Assembly (NCBI RefSeq): GCF_000262045.1
Contig: NZ_AJVF01000042.1
Location: 62,001 to 126,000 of the forward strand
Source of the DNA: Bacillus siamensis KCTC 13613
Lineage (GTDB): Bacteria > Bacillota > Bacilli > Bacillales > Bacillaceae
Direction of reading: 5' to 3'
Length of the DNA: 64,000 nucleotides
Part shown: piece after piece, positions 9,091 to 18,306 of the stretch
Layout of the letters: every line of letters begins with the position of its first letter
Numbering within the stretch: position 1 is the first letter of the stretch
Translations under genes and position numbers: made by a program
The notes under the pieces: model-generated
Told to the model about the DNA's origin: nothing
What the model saw: only the letters and a program-made list of their open reading frames with translations
Databases searched by the model: none

Positions 9091-9693
9091 TCAAGACATT
9101 TTGGTGGCCCCTTTGCCCTGCTTTTTGCTTTTTTGGCTGATGCGCGCTGCAAGCTGTTCATAGGTAGTCAGCCCGATAAGCAGAATCACTCCCGCCGAGC
9201 AGCCTGAAAGCCATTGATAGCCGCCGACGGCTGCCGCGCCTGCAATTTTGTGAATGACCGCCGAATACAATAACTCTCCCTGGCACATGCCGAGAACAAA
9301 AAGACAAAGCCTCTCAGAAAATCGCCCCTCAACAGAAACCGTAATAACGGTAAGCAGTATGACAGCCGCCCACTCAGGTTTTATGATAAACCAAACGGGA
9401 TCATATAATGCAAAAAGAAAGATAAAGCTGTACGCTGCAGCAGCCGTCAAATGAATCAGGACATTACGGAGCCGCTTATGCATGCCGAGACTCCCCGCGT
9501 AAACAAATGCGGCAGCAAAAAACATGACATATGCCGCGTTCAGTGTAAAATAAGCGGTCATCTGATGTATGCTTGCCATCATATTAGTCAAAATAAAGAC
9601 TGATACGTAAAAACGGCTTTTCGTTTTGGCAAAAATAAAAGTCGCAAGTATCCATAAAAACCACATCGACCAGTAATAATAAAACGGTTCCAT
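9091..9693 (-). CDS. yphA: Polytopic membrane protein YphA
   Basis: A 200-residue integral membrane protein with about six hydrophobic segments and an aromatic N-terminus (MEPFYYYWSMWFLW). The C-terminus is basic and ends in KGATKMS. Function unknown; it matches B. subtilis YphA throughout. AAAGGAGGAG precedes the ATG. In 168 I recall a yphB (seaA) gene between yphA and der; here only the der promoter follows, so yphA ends its transcript alone. Confidence 0.85.
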   Translation of the reverse strand: MEPFYYYWSMWFLWILATFIFAKTKSRFYVSVFILTNMMASIHQMTAYFTLNAAYVMFFAAAFVYAGSLGMHKRLRNVLIHLTAAAAYSFIFLFALYDPVWFIIKPEWAAVILLTVITVSVEGRFSERLCLFVLGMCQGELLYSAVIHKIAGAAAVGGYQWLSGCSAGVILLIGLTTYEQLAARISQKSKKQGKGATKMS

Positions 9694-9766
9694 AAATCGC
9701 TCCTCCTTTGATCAGTATGGAGCGGGAACGCATTTTTTAAACCAATTATCCTGAAAGGAGCGGATG

Positions 9767-9901
9767 ATGATGGGAAAAGACAGACAGGAGAAAAAACTGA
9801 AAGCCTCCCGCCGAGTGGAATCGGACCGCGACGATTCGATTCACCATAAAGGAGCGACAAGCCTCGAGCAAAACGGGGAATTCCGAAAAAGAAAATCGTA
9901 A
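9767..9901 (+). CDS. ypzI: Small basic protein YpzI
   Basis: A 44-residue, highly charged soluble protein on the plus strand (MMGKDRQEKKLK... to ...FRKRKS). AAAGGAG ends 6 bases before this ATG. Two other ATG codons are adjacent (9764, 9770), so the exact start is uncertain by one codon either way. I recognise it as the B. subtilis ypzI-type protein; its function is unknown. It is divergent from yphA and convergent with fni, sharing a symmetric terminator with fni. Confidence 0.75.
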   Translation: MMGKDRQEKKLKASRRVESDRDDSIHHKGATSLEQNGEFRKRKS

Positions 9902-9904
9902 AGC

Positions 9905-9932
9905 AAAAAAGGCATGCGGGTCCGCATGCCTT

Positions 9933-9935
<3 letters not shown>
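9905..9935. terminator. Bidirectional terminator between ypzI and fni
   Basis: Perfect 13-base arms (AAAAGGCATGCGG/CCGCATGCCTTTT) with a 2-base loop, flanked by A-run and T-run so it can act in both directions. Its right arm runs into the fni stop codon. Confidence 0.85.
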
Positions 9936-10985
<1,050 letters not shown>

Positions 10986-10996
10986 TTATCACCAAT

Positions 10997-12145
10997 TTAT
11001 TTTAATTTATTAAGCTTGTCTCCGATTAAATCGCCAAGCTGGAAGCCGGTGCTCGGCTCTTCTTTCGCCTGGTATTGGCGGAAGTCCTCCTGATCGGCTT
11101 TCGGCGCTTCTTCAAGCTCACGCATGCTTAAGGAAATGCGCTCTTCGCTTTCGTTAACGTCCAGGACTTTCACTTTAACAGTCTGTCCTTCTTCAAGCAC
11201 TTCATGCGGCGTTCCGATATGTTTATTGGAAATTTGCGAAATGTGCACAAGTCCTTCCACGCCGGGAAGAATTTCCACAAAGGCGCCGAAGCTTACGAGG
11301 CGCTGCACTTTTCCTTCAAGCACATCTCCCTGCTTCACCTTTTCGCCGATCCGGCTCCAAGGTCCCGGCAGCGTTTCTTTAATAGATAAAGAAATGCGCT
11401 CGTTATCGCGGTCTACGGACAATACTTTCACTTTTACGTCCTGTCCTTCTTCCACGACGTCAGACGGTTTTTCGACGTGTGAATGAGACAGCTGCGAAAT
11501 ATGAACAAGTCCGTCGATTCCGCCGATGTCGACAAACGCGCCGAAATCAGTCAGGCGCTGCACTTTTCCTTCAAGCACGCTTCCAACTTCAAGCGTTTGG
11601 AGAAAATCATGCTTTTTGGCTGTCTGTTCTTTTTCCACTACAGCCCGGTGTGAAAGAATCACACGGTTTTTATCACGGTCAAGTTCAACGACGATAAGAG
11701 AGAGAGTTTTCCCTTTATAGTCAGTGAAATCCTCGACGAAATGAGCTTCGACAAGTGATGCGGGAATGAAGCCGCGAACGCCGATATCAACGACGAGACC
11801 GCCTTTCACCACATCTTTCACTTCAGCTTCAAACACTTCTTTTGTTTCGAATTTTTTTTCAAGGTCTTCCCAAGCGCGGTCAGCATCAACGGCACGTTTA
11901 GATAAAATCAAAGCATCGTCTTCCACTTTTGTTACTTTCAGGTCAAGCTCGTCGTCAACTTTTACGACATCCGATGCTTTCTCTACATGAAGACTTGATA
12001 ATTCACTGATTGGAATGATCCCGGATTGTTTGACATTGATAATTTCGACATCTACATGCTTGTCCTCTACCTTTGTCACAATCCCTTTTACTACATCTCC
12101 AACCTCTGGCACTTGAACATCAATTTGATTCATTTCCTCTGTCAT
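10997..12145 (-). CDS. ypfD: Ribosomal protein S1-like RNA-binding protein YpfD
   Basis: A 382-residue protein with four S1 RNA-binding domains in a row, each starting with a GDVVKG- or [12 protein letters not shown] strand and containing G-F/FVDIG and VHISQL motifs. Bacillus S1 homologues lack the N-terminal ribosome-anchor domains of the six-domain proteobacterial S1, so a different role in translation or RNA metabolism is likely. AAGGAGG precedes the ATG. It lies between cmk and fni. In E. coli the S1 gene rpsA also follows cmk, so this linkage is old. Confidence 0.93.
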   Translation of the reverse strand: MTEEMNQIDVQVPEVGDVVKGIVTKVEDKHVDVEIINVKQSGIIPISELSSLHVEKASDVVKVDDELDLKVTKVEDDALILSKRAVDADRAWEDLEKKFETKEVFEAEVKDVVKGGLVVDIGVRGFIPASLVEAHFVEDFTDYKGKTLSLIVVELDRDKNRVILSHRAVVEKEQTAKKHDFLQTLEVGSVLEGKVQRLTDFGAFVDIGGIDGLVHISQLSHSHVEKPSDVVEEGQDVKVKVLSVDRDNERISLSIKETLPGPWSRIGEKVKQGDVLEGKVQRLVSFGAFVEILPGVEGLVHISQISNKHIGTPHEVLEEGQTVKVKVLDVNESEERISLSMRELEEAPKADQEDFRQYQAKEEPSTGFQLGDLIGDKLNKLK

Positions 12146-12281
12146 TTGAATAACCTCCTTGGTCCAAACCTACACAGCTTAATTAAAACGGTTTGAAAGC
12201 TGAACATGTGAATGTCCGCTTTCCAGCCGAATATGTATTAAAGAATCATCCAAAAAAAGATTTTGAATGATCAATAAAAAG

Positions 12282-12308
12282 TTTTATTAGTATTAACTTC
12301 TAATAAAA
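12282..12308. promoter_or_regulatory. AT-rich palindrome upstream of ypfD (possible operator)
   Basis: Perfect 9-base inverted repeat TTTTATTAG / CTAATAAAA with a 9-base spacer, about 140 bases before ypfD. Read on the minus strand it contains TTAG, then ATACTAAT, resembling the FapR operator of lipid genes. A TTGACA hexamer (12318-12323) lies just upstream, but I find no good -10 at standard spacing. There is no T-run, so it is unlikely to be a terminator. Confidence 0.4.
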
Positions 12309-12373
12309 GGACTGGTTTGTCAAGCAATAACATCTTGTCTTTTGAAAAAAATTAAAATGAGCTCCGCCCGATG

Positions 12374-13048
12374 TTAACGTGATTTCTGTTCAACGATCTC
12401 CAGAATTTTTCCTGCGACCTCAGGGATGCTCAGTGACGTCGTATCGATTTCAACCGCGTCATCCGCTTTGCGCAGCGGGGAAACTTCCCTCTCTGAATCG
12501 AGTTTATCGCGTCTTGCAATTTCTTCAATGAGCGTCTCGTAATTCACGTCATAGCCCTTTTTCTTATTCTCTTCATATCGGCGCTTCGCTCTTTCTTCTA
12601 CGGACGCCAAAAGGAAAATTTTCACTTCCGCATCAGGCAGCACGTGAGTTCCGATATCACGGCCGTCCATGACGACGCCGCCTTTTTCTCCGAGCTGCTG
12701 CTGTCTTTTCACCATTTCTTCTCTGACGCCTTTATGCTTGGCAGCGATAGATACTTGGTTGCTGACTTCGTCTTTTCGGATTTCTTCTGTTACATCTTCA
12801 CCGTTTACCAGAACGATTTGTCCTTCCGGAGCGGATACAAGCTCAATTTCCGTACGCTTCAAAAGCTCTGTGAGCGCGGCTTCATCCGTTAAATCGGCAT
12901 TTTGCTTGAGCGCTGTATATGTAATGGCACGATACATCGCTCCCGTGTCAATGTACACATATGATTTTTTCTCAGCCACTATTTTAGCAACGGTGCTTTT
13001 TCCGGCAGCCGCCGGACCGTCGATTGCAATTGATAATTTCTTGTCCAT
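12374..13048 (-). CDS. cmk: Cytidylate kinase
   Basis: Phosphorylates CMP and dCMP with ATP. The 224-residue protein has the P-loop GPAAAGKST at residues 11-19, the CMP-binding segment with DTGAMYRA near 35 and [10 protein letters not shown] near 104, as in bacterial CMP kinases. AAGGAGAG precedes the ATG. ypfB and motI lie upstream in the same direction and ypfD downstream. Confidence 0.95.
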   Translation of the reverse strand: MDKKLSIAIDGPAAAGKSTVAKIVAEKKSYVYIDTGAMYRAITYTALKQNADLTDEAALTELLKRTEIELVSAPEGQIVLVNGEDVTEEIRKDEVSNQVSIAAKHKGVREEMVKRQQQLGEKGGVVMDGRDIGTHVLPDAEVKIFLLASVEERAKRRYEENKKKGYDVNYETLIEEIARRDKLDSEREVSPLRKADDAVEIDTTSLSIPEVAGKILEIVEQKSR

Positions 13049-13126
13049 AATCTCTCTCCTTGCTCTTTACTCCTCTATGGATTGTATCATGAACTGTCCG
13101 AAAAGGGGCGAAAAAATTGAGACGAT

Positions 13127-13303
13127 TTACCGCTTTACCGTTTCAATCCATTCTTTTTTCTCCATTTTATCCACTCCTTCATATTTCACAGCTTTCGAAA
13201 TATAAGGTTCAATAGGCTGATAATGAAGCAAAAACTGTACCGCGCCCAAAATAACGAGCTGAATGCAGACCAATTTGACCAGCAGACGTTCAAATGTTTT
13301 CAT
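13127..13303 (-). CDS. ypfB: Small membrane-associated protein YpfB
   Basis: A 58-residue protein with one hydrophobic segment (about residues 8-27, LVKLVCIQLVILGAVQFLL) followed by a polar tail rich in Lys and Glu. A strong GGAGGTG site precedes the ATG by about 7 bases. Sequence and position between motI and cmk match B. subtilis YpfB. Function unknown. Confidence 0.8.
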   Translation of the reverse strand: MKTFERLLVKLVCIQLVILGAVQFLLHYQPIEPYISKAVKYEGVDKMEKKEWIETVKR

Positions 13304-13349
13304 ACACGCGCACCTCCATTAGGATTAGTATGGAAAAGTGCGCTGCAGT

Positions 13350-14006
13350 TTATTCCGGCTGACGGTTTCTTCTCTGCTGCAGCTGCGCGCGCATACAGTA
13401 TCGGAGTATATGCTGCTGAGACACGGGGTCGATGTCTGTAAATTCAAGCGTCATTTTTCGTTTCGCCGCCTTTTCATCATAAAAAACCCGCTGGGTAACA
13501 GCCTCGGCCGTTATATCCGCTGTATTTTCCTTTTCGGAAAGAGAAAACGAAACATGCAGCTTTTCACCCGGTTCCGCGGAAATATGTTCAGGCAGCACAA
13601 CTGCAATTCCGCCGGCGCTCATATTAGAAGAAACCGTTTGAAAGGCGGTTTTTTCCGCTTCCATTTTGACGGCTACATCCAATACAGCGTCTGCACGGAC
13701 GTACCGGCGTCTTTGAATCCGCTTCATTTCTTCCTTAGGGGGAATATCCAGTCCGATCATCGGGATGGGATCTTTTTTCTTCCCTTTAATTATGGTTTTA
13801 AATTGATAAGGCACTTGGCCGTTCCCCATAAATTCAGCTGTTATCTCCAACCCTTTGTGTAAAAAGACCGTCCGTCCCGTATCCAGATCGACGGGATATG
13901 AGATGTACAGTTCACCGCTTTCAATACTGACTGCTTTACTCCTCGCTTTTTTGAACTCATTGTTCTCTATGTATTCAATCCAAATATAATCTCCGACAGC
14001 TATCAT
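13350..14006 (-). CDS. motI: Cyclic di-GMP-binding PilZ protein MotI (flagellar clutch/brake)
   Basis: A 218-residue YcgR-like protein with an N-terminal YcgR-type domain and a C-terminal PilZ domain. The c-di-GMP motifs are present: the RxxxR arginines in KRIQRRRYVR near residue 104 and NMSAGGIAV near 134. In B. subtilis the loaded protein engages MotA and stops flagellar rotation. The gene was formerly ypfA. It lies upstream of ypfB and cmk. The conserved motifs suggest it still binds the nucleotide. Confidence 0.9.
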   Translation of the reverse strand: MIAVGDYIWIEYIENNEFKKARSKAVSIESGELYISYPVDLDTGRTVFLHKGLEITAEFMGNGQVPYQFKTIIKGKKKDPIPMIGLDIPPKEEMKRIQRRRYVRADAVLDVAVKMEAEKTAFQTVSSNMSAGGIAVVLPEHISAEPGEKLHVSFSLSEKENTADITAEAVTQRVFYDEKAAKRKMTLEFTDIDPVSQQHILRYCMRAQLQQRRNRQPE

Positions 14007-14052
14007 GGGCCTTCACTCTTTCATTATTTATGCTTTTATTAAAGCATGTAAT

Positions 14053-14083
14053 GAAAAAAAGGAAAAGACTTTTAGTCCTTTCC
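14053..14083 (-). terminator. Terminator after ypeB
   Basis: GGAAAGGAC/GTCTTTTCC hairpin with a 5-base loop and seven T on the minus strand, just past the ypeB stop. Confidence 0.8.
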
Positions 14084-14093
14084 TCCTTTATTT

Positions 14094-15443
14094 TTATAGG
14101 TCTTTATATATAGGTTCTGCACTTTTTAATTTTTCTATTTTTTCTTCTTTTCCATCGTCCGCATTGATGAACATTTGATATGTGTCTTTCCCGATCGTCC
14201 CGAGCATTTCATAGCAAAGCACTTCCTGGCCAAGTTCATTCGTGATCAATGCCTGCCGCGTCTCCCGGACTTCAACATTTTTATTCAGCTTCGCTTTCGC
14301 TTCATCAGCCGATAAAGCCGGAGCCGGAATTGTTCTCGTGCGGTGCGCCGCCAAATAATCACGCGCGGAGAAGCCGACGACTTCACCGTCATCCAGCGCC
14401 ACCTTCATCCGGATGGCTTCCGGATAAATACGGACGTTTTTCTCAACGGGAATAAAAGAAAAGACGCCGATGTTGTTATATTGCGCGCTTTCATCAATTT
14501 CGAGATTTTTTGTTTCATAACCGTTTTTCTTTAAAAACGCGACGGCCCGGTTAGATGCTTCATTGAGGCTGATCTTTTGTTTCTTCACGGCCCGCTTTTG
14601 AATTAAATAGACCGGATGTCCGCCTTTTTGGGTAATATCCATATAGATAAAAGACTTGCTGTCGGCGTCTTTCATGCGGATGCTGTATACGTCCCGATTC
14701 GTCTTCCGGCCGCTTTTTACCACTTTAATGGAATAATTATGATCAGGCGCAAACCTTTGCGCGATTTTGACTGCTTCTTTTTCTGTAATTTGTTTTCCTT
14801 TCAGATGCGTAAAACCTTTTCGTTCTGTGTTTGCGCTTGTAAACGTAGGGCTGGTGCTGTCTTCAGAAAAAGCGCCTACATTTTTTTCGACAGTTTTAAA
14901 GCTGTCGACGATCGTATTATCGCTTTGTTTTTTGTCAGAGGCGAGCGCCATCTCAACATCCATCCACCGCAGATTTTTGCTCATGACGAGATGCTGAACG
15001 CTGCGCAGCTGGTTTTGAATGTTTTCCGCCTGTTTGTACAGGCTGTTCAGTGTTGTATACTCTTTCTTATCAAGCGGTTTTTGATCTAAATCCCGGACCG
15101 ATGTTTTATAGCTGAAATCTCCTATATTGGATAAAAACTCCTCCGTCTTATTAAAAGGCATGAGAGTCAGCGGCAGCTGGCTCACATTGTTATGAGCTTC
15201 AGATGTTATTCTCCATACATCAATGAGCGCCGGAGACAGAGATTTTTTACTGTTCATTGCAAGCGTCGTCCCGATTTTATCGTGAAGCTGATCTACATGG
15301 TACGTCAGTTCATGAAATGCCCTCTGATAATTATTTTCCGCATGCAGAAGGACCGCATCTTTTTCCTGATGCTCTTTATATCCCCAATACCCGGTTGCGG
15401 CGATCGCGACACCGAGAACAGCGATAATGATTCCTCTAATCAT
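14094..15443 (-). CDS. ypeB: Germination protein YpeB (SleB partner)
   Basis: A 449-residue spore protein required for stable incorporation of the cortex-lytic enzyme SleB. It has an N-terminal membrane anchor (residues about 3-20, GIIIAVLGVAIAATGYWGY), a long helical region, and a C-terminal part with repeated PepSY-type modules (for example KQITEKEAVKIAQRF and KISLNEASNRAVAFL). GAGGTG precedes the ATG. It follows sleB after 24 bases, the conserved two-gene operon. PepSY modules probably keep SleB inactive until germination. Confidence 0.94.
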   Translation of the reverse strand: MIRGIIIAVLGVAIAATGYWGYKEHQEKDAVLLHAENNYQRAFHELTYHVDQLHDKIGTTLAMNSKKSLSPALIDVWRITSEAHNNVSQLPLTLMPFNKTEEFLSNIGDFSYKTSVRDLDQKPLDKKEYTTLNSLYKQAENIQNQLRSVQHLVMSKNLRWMDVEMALASDKKQSDNTIVDSFKTVEKNVGAFSEDSTSPTFTSANTERKGFTHLKGKQITEKEAVKIAQRFAPDHNYSIKVVKSGRKTNRDVYSIRMKDADSKSFIYMDITQKGGHPVYLIQKRAVKKQKISLNEASNRAVAFLKKNGYETKNLEIDESAQYNNIGVFSFIPVEKNVRIYPEAIRMKVALDDGEVVGFSARDYLAAHRTRTIPAPALSADEAKAKLNKNVEVRETRQALITNELGQEVLCYEMLGTIGKDTYQMFINADDGKEEKIEKLKSAEPIYKDL

Positions 15444-15467
15444 GTTAACACCTCATTTTTCGTACTT

Positions 15468-16334
15468 TTACTCACAGAAAATGTGTTTTCCGATCTGTTT
15501 AATCTGCGGACGTCCCCAAATCCATTTGCTTGTCGCCGTATCAGGATTGAAATAATAAAGCGCGTTTTCAGAAGGGTCCCAGCCGTTAATCGCATCAAGA
15601 ACTGCTTCTTTTGCTCTTTCATTCGGCTGCATATATATTTGGCCGTCGGCAACAGCGGTAAACGCGAGCGGTTCGAAAATGACGCCGGCCACCGTATTCG
15701 GAAATAACGGGCTTTTAATACGGTTTAAAATAACAGCGGCGATGGCAACCTGTCCTTCAAACGGCTCACCGCGCGCTTCCCCGTACACAGCCTGCGCCAG
15801 AAGATTGATGTCGTTGTTTGAGAAACCGCCCGGCATATTGGCCGCTGTCGTATTTTGCTTTTGATTTGACTGACCGCCTGTATTGTTTTGCGGTTTTTGA
15901 GCGGGCTTATTCGTTCCAGCAGACTTCTGGGCGCCGGCTGACGGTTTCGTTTGGTTTTTTAAAGGAACGTTGCCATAATGGGTGAACGTATTCCCTTTTT
16001 GAATCTGCTCCATTACATATTCGCGGTAGTATTTTGATTTTGAAATCAGCACCTGCTTGGTTTTCGCACCGACGAGGCCGTCAACCGGCTTCATGCCGAA
16101 TTTCTCCTGAAAATTCCGTACGGCCCAGTATGTCGTCCAGCCGTAAACACCATCGATTTTCCCGTTATAAAATCCGTTATATTGCAGACGGGCCTGCAAT
16201 TCTATAACATCATCACCCGTTGCGCCTCTTTGAATCACTTGATTTGAAAACGCATGGGCCGTTTCATGATCGAAGATAGCGGCGGCGAATGAAAATAGAA
16301 TGAGACAAGCCATAAACGCTCCTTTACACTTCAT
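15468..16334 (-). CDS. sleB: Spore cortex-lytic enzyme SleB (lytic transglycosylase)
   Basis: Degrades muramic-lactam cortex peptidoglycan during germination. The 288 residues comprise a signal peptide ending near AHA (about 27), a peptidoglycan-binding domain with RGATGDDVIELQARLQ and the GVYGWTTYWAVRNFQ repeat, a Gln/Asn/Thr-rich linker, and a C-terminal hydrolase-2 domain containing AQAVYGEARGEPFEGQVA with the catalytic Glu. It is somewhat shorter than I recall for 168 (305), the difference probably being in the linker. GGAGGAGG precedes the ATG. Confidence 0.95.
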   Translation of the reverse strand: MKCKGAFMACLILFSFAAAIFDHETAHAFSNQVIQRGATGDDVIELQARLQYNGFYNGKIDGVYGWTTYWAVRNFQEKFGMKPVDGLVGAKTKQVLISKSKYYREYVMEQIQKGNTFTHYGNVPLKNQTKPSAGAQKSAGTNKPAQKPQNNTGGQSNQKQNTTAANMPGGFSNNDINLLAQAVYGEARGEPFEGQVAIAAVILNRIKSPLFPNTVAGVIFEPLAFTAVADGQIYMQPNERAKEAVLDAINGWDPSENALYYFNPDTATSKWIWGRPQIKQIGKHIFCE

Positions 16335-16371
16335 CTTTTCAAGCCTCCTCCAGCAAAATTTAAAGTGTATC

Positions 16372-16403
16372 CGTATTGTCTGTCACGAGGTTATTTTTAT
16401 GCA
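16372..16403 (-). promoter_or_regulatory. Candidate SigG promoter of sleB
   Basis: Minus strand TGCATA (16398-16403) and CAATACG (16372-16378), spaced 19 bases. The -35 fits SigG, the -10 only partly, and the spacing is one base long. SigG control of sleB is known in B. subtilis. Confidence 0.4.
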
Positions 16404-16432
16404 CGTTTCCTTCTTATCCCCTGTCAAGGCAT

Positions 16433-16463
16433 AAAAAAGAAACCGCACGCGATGCGCGGTTTC
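16433..16463 (-). terminator. Terminator after prsW
   Basis: GAAACCGC.../...GCGGTTTC hairpin followed by six T on the minus strand. Confidence 0.85.
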
Positions 16464-16464
16464 T

Positions 16465-17121
16465 TCACACTTGGATTATATTGACGGAACGTGCTTTTTT
16501 TGCCTTCCTCAGCCCGAACCACCATAAAAACAGCATAAACGGCAGCATATAATATACCCAATGATTGAGGGCGGTAAGAATAAAATCGTAAGAACCATGC
16601 AGACATGAAGGCACGACCAGTGAAATCACAAGCCACTTCACGCGGACTTTTTTCTGCGAAAAGCGGGCTTTTCCGAGATAAAACCCCATGATCACCCCGA
16701 TCAGCGCATGGCAGGAGACTGGCAGAATCGCCCTGATGAAAGCATGCTCAACACCGTGGCCGAATAAATAAAGGATATTTTCAAGCGTCGCAAAGCCTAA
16801 TGACACACTGGCCCCGTAAACGATTCCGTCATAATGCTCATCAAAATGAGCATGCGGGTACACACTGATCATCAAAACAAACCATTTCACCGATTCTTCC
16901 AAGAAGCCCGAAGACAAAAACGAAACGAAAAAGCTTCCTCCCCCTACATGCTCTTTTTCAAGAACATACTGGATGAACATGGTCGGAAACACAAGTACAA
17001 CTCCGAGAAAAAAAGACCTCAGCACCATATGTACGGGTTCATTGTCATATTGATCTTTTAAATAAAAATAGCTTAACAGCGCAATGCCGGGAGCAATTCC
17101 TGCAGAGATGATTGCAAACAT
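16465..17121 (-). CDS. prsW: Intramembrane site-1 protease PrsW
   Basis: Cleaves the anti-sigma factor RsiW in response to antimicrobial peptides and envelope stress, starting release of SigW. The 218-residue membrane protein has about five to seven transmembrane segments. Residues of the CPBP-like active site are visible: EESVKWFVL near 76 and CLHGSYDF near 175. AGAGG precedes the ATG. Formerly ypdC. It stands alone between sleB and ypdA. Confidence 0.93.
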   Translation of the reverse strand: MFAIISAGIAPGIALLSYFYLKDQYDNEPVHMVLRSFFLGVVLVFPTMFIQYVLEKEHVGGGSFFVSFLSSGFLEESVKWFVLMISVYPHAHFDEHYDGIVYGASVSLGFATLENILYLFGHGVEHAFIRAILPVSCHALIGVIMGFYLGKARFSQKKVRVKWLVISLVVPSCLHGSYDFILTALNHWVYYMLPFMLFLWWFGLRKAKKARSVNIIQV

Positions 17122-17195
17122 CAGGCAACCTCTTTCCTTTATATTCCTATATCTATCGTACCATGTTGTTCATATTTTTACATCTTCCAATTTCT

Positions 17196-17226
17196 AAAAA
17201 AAGAGCATATGAATGATCATATGCTC
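17196..17226 (-). terminator. Terminator overlapping the ypdA stop
   Basis: GAGCATATGATC.../...CATATGCTC hairpin with T-run on the minus strand. The stem includes the last two ypdA codons and the stop. Confidence 0.8.
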
Positions 17227-18200
17227 TCTGCACCAAGCCGTTTTGAAATTTCATTTGCGATCAAGCCGCCGTGAAAACGGCCGTTCTCGATAAAAATTTC
17301 ATTAGCGTTATTTCCCGCTGCAATAACCCCGGCAATAAAAACACCATCAACATTTGTTTCCATCGTTTCTTCCCGGAAAAACGGCCGGCCTGATTCTGCA
17401 TCAATCTGCACACCGATTTTTTCAAGAAATCCGTGATCGGGATGATATCCTGTCATGGCAAATACGAAATCGTTTTTCAGCCTGACCGTCTCATTTCGGC
17501 CGGAGCGGAAAATGATCTCATCTTCCGTCACTTCTTCAAGACAAGCGCCGAATTCCATCCGGATTGTTCCGTTTCTGACGAGGGCCTCAAACTCAGGCAG
17601 AATCCACGGCTTGATGCTCGGGGAGTACTCATTTCCTCTGTAAAGCACCGTAACGCGCGCGCCGGACTTCACCAATTCCAAAGCCGCATCTACACTTGAG
17701 TTTTTCCCGCCGATCACCGCGACATCTTTATCAAAATAAGGATGGCCTTCTTTAAAGTAATGAAATACTTTAGGAAGCTCTTCACCCGGTATGTTCATAT
17801 AATTCGGATGATCATAATATCCTGTCGCGATAATACAAAACGGAGTGAGATAGCGGTCTTTTGACGTTTCAACAAGAAAACGGCCGTCTTCTTGTTTCGT
17901 GACGCGCTCCACCGTTTCAAAGGCGTTTACACGAAGCTCTTTTCTTCTGACAACCTCTCTGTAGTACGAGAGAGCCTGTATTCGGACCGGTTTTCTGTTT
18001 TCCGTAATAAAGGCGACATCGCCGATCTCCAGTTTTTCACTTGAACTGAAAAAAGTTTGATGTGTCGGATAGTGATAAATGCTGTTTACGACATTTCCTT
18101 TTTCGATCACAAGGGCGTTTACGCCAATTTGCTTCAGATGTATAGCCGCCGATAATCCGCAAGGACCTCCGCCTATTATAATTGCTTTTTCTTCTGTCAT
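17217..18200 (-). CDS. ypdA: Bacillithiol disulfide reductase YpdA
   Basis: FAD-dependent pyridine-nucleotide oxidoreductase of 327 residues that regenerates bacillithiol from its disulfide with NADPH. The FAD-binding GGGPCGLSAA lies near residue 10, with the family cysteine in that motif. The NADPH-binding IGGKNSSVDAALE is near 165, and the C-terminal FAD site (TNVDGVFIAGVIAAG) near 285. I start at ATG 18200, behind GGAGTTGAAGGAC, because the longer form (18245) has a non-conserved N-terminus. The role comes from family knowledge. Confidence 0.92.
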   Translation of the reverse strand: MTEEKAIIIGGGPCGLSAAIHLKQIGVNALVIEKGNVVNSIYHYPTHQTFFSSSEKLEIGDVAFITENRKPVRIQALSYYREVVRRKELRVNAFETVERVTKQEDGRFLVETSKDRYLTPFCIIATGYYDHPNYMNIPGEELPKVFHYFKEGHPYFDKDVAVIGGKNSSVDAALELVKSGARVTVLYRGNEYSPSIKPWILPEFEALVRNGTIRMEFGACLEEVTEDEIIFRSGRNETVRLKNDFVFAMTGYHPDHGFLEKIGVQIDAESGRPFFREETMETNVDGVFIAGVIAAGNNANEIFIENGRFHGGLIANEISKRLGAESI

Positions 18201-18249
18201 GTCCTTCAACTCCTGCGATTTGGCATTTCCATCATAAGTTTCCACTCAT

Positions 18250-18288
18250 ATAAAAAATCTCCTATATTATCATAGGAGATTTTTTTTG
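18250..18288 (-). terminator. Terminator after gudB
   Basis: AATCTCCTAT/ATAGGAGATT hairpin with long T-runs on both sides, so it could work in both directions; it lies between gudB and ypdA. Confidence 0.8.
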
Positions 18289-18306
18289 TTTATGCAAACG
18301 ATTGGT

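Noticed and set aside
12669-13205. Long plus-strand open frame opposite cmk
   Set aside because: It is antisense to a clear cytidylate kinase gene, lacks a ribosome site and is rich in Ser and Thr, typical of a shadow of a coding strand.
13338-13862. Plus-strand open frame of 174 codons opposite motI
   Set aside because: Rich in Arg, Phe and His in an unnatural mix, and antisense to motI with intact PilZ motifs.
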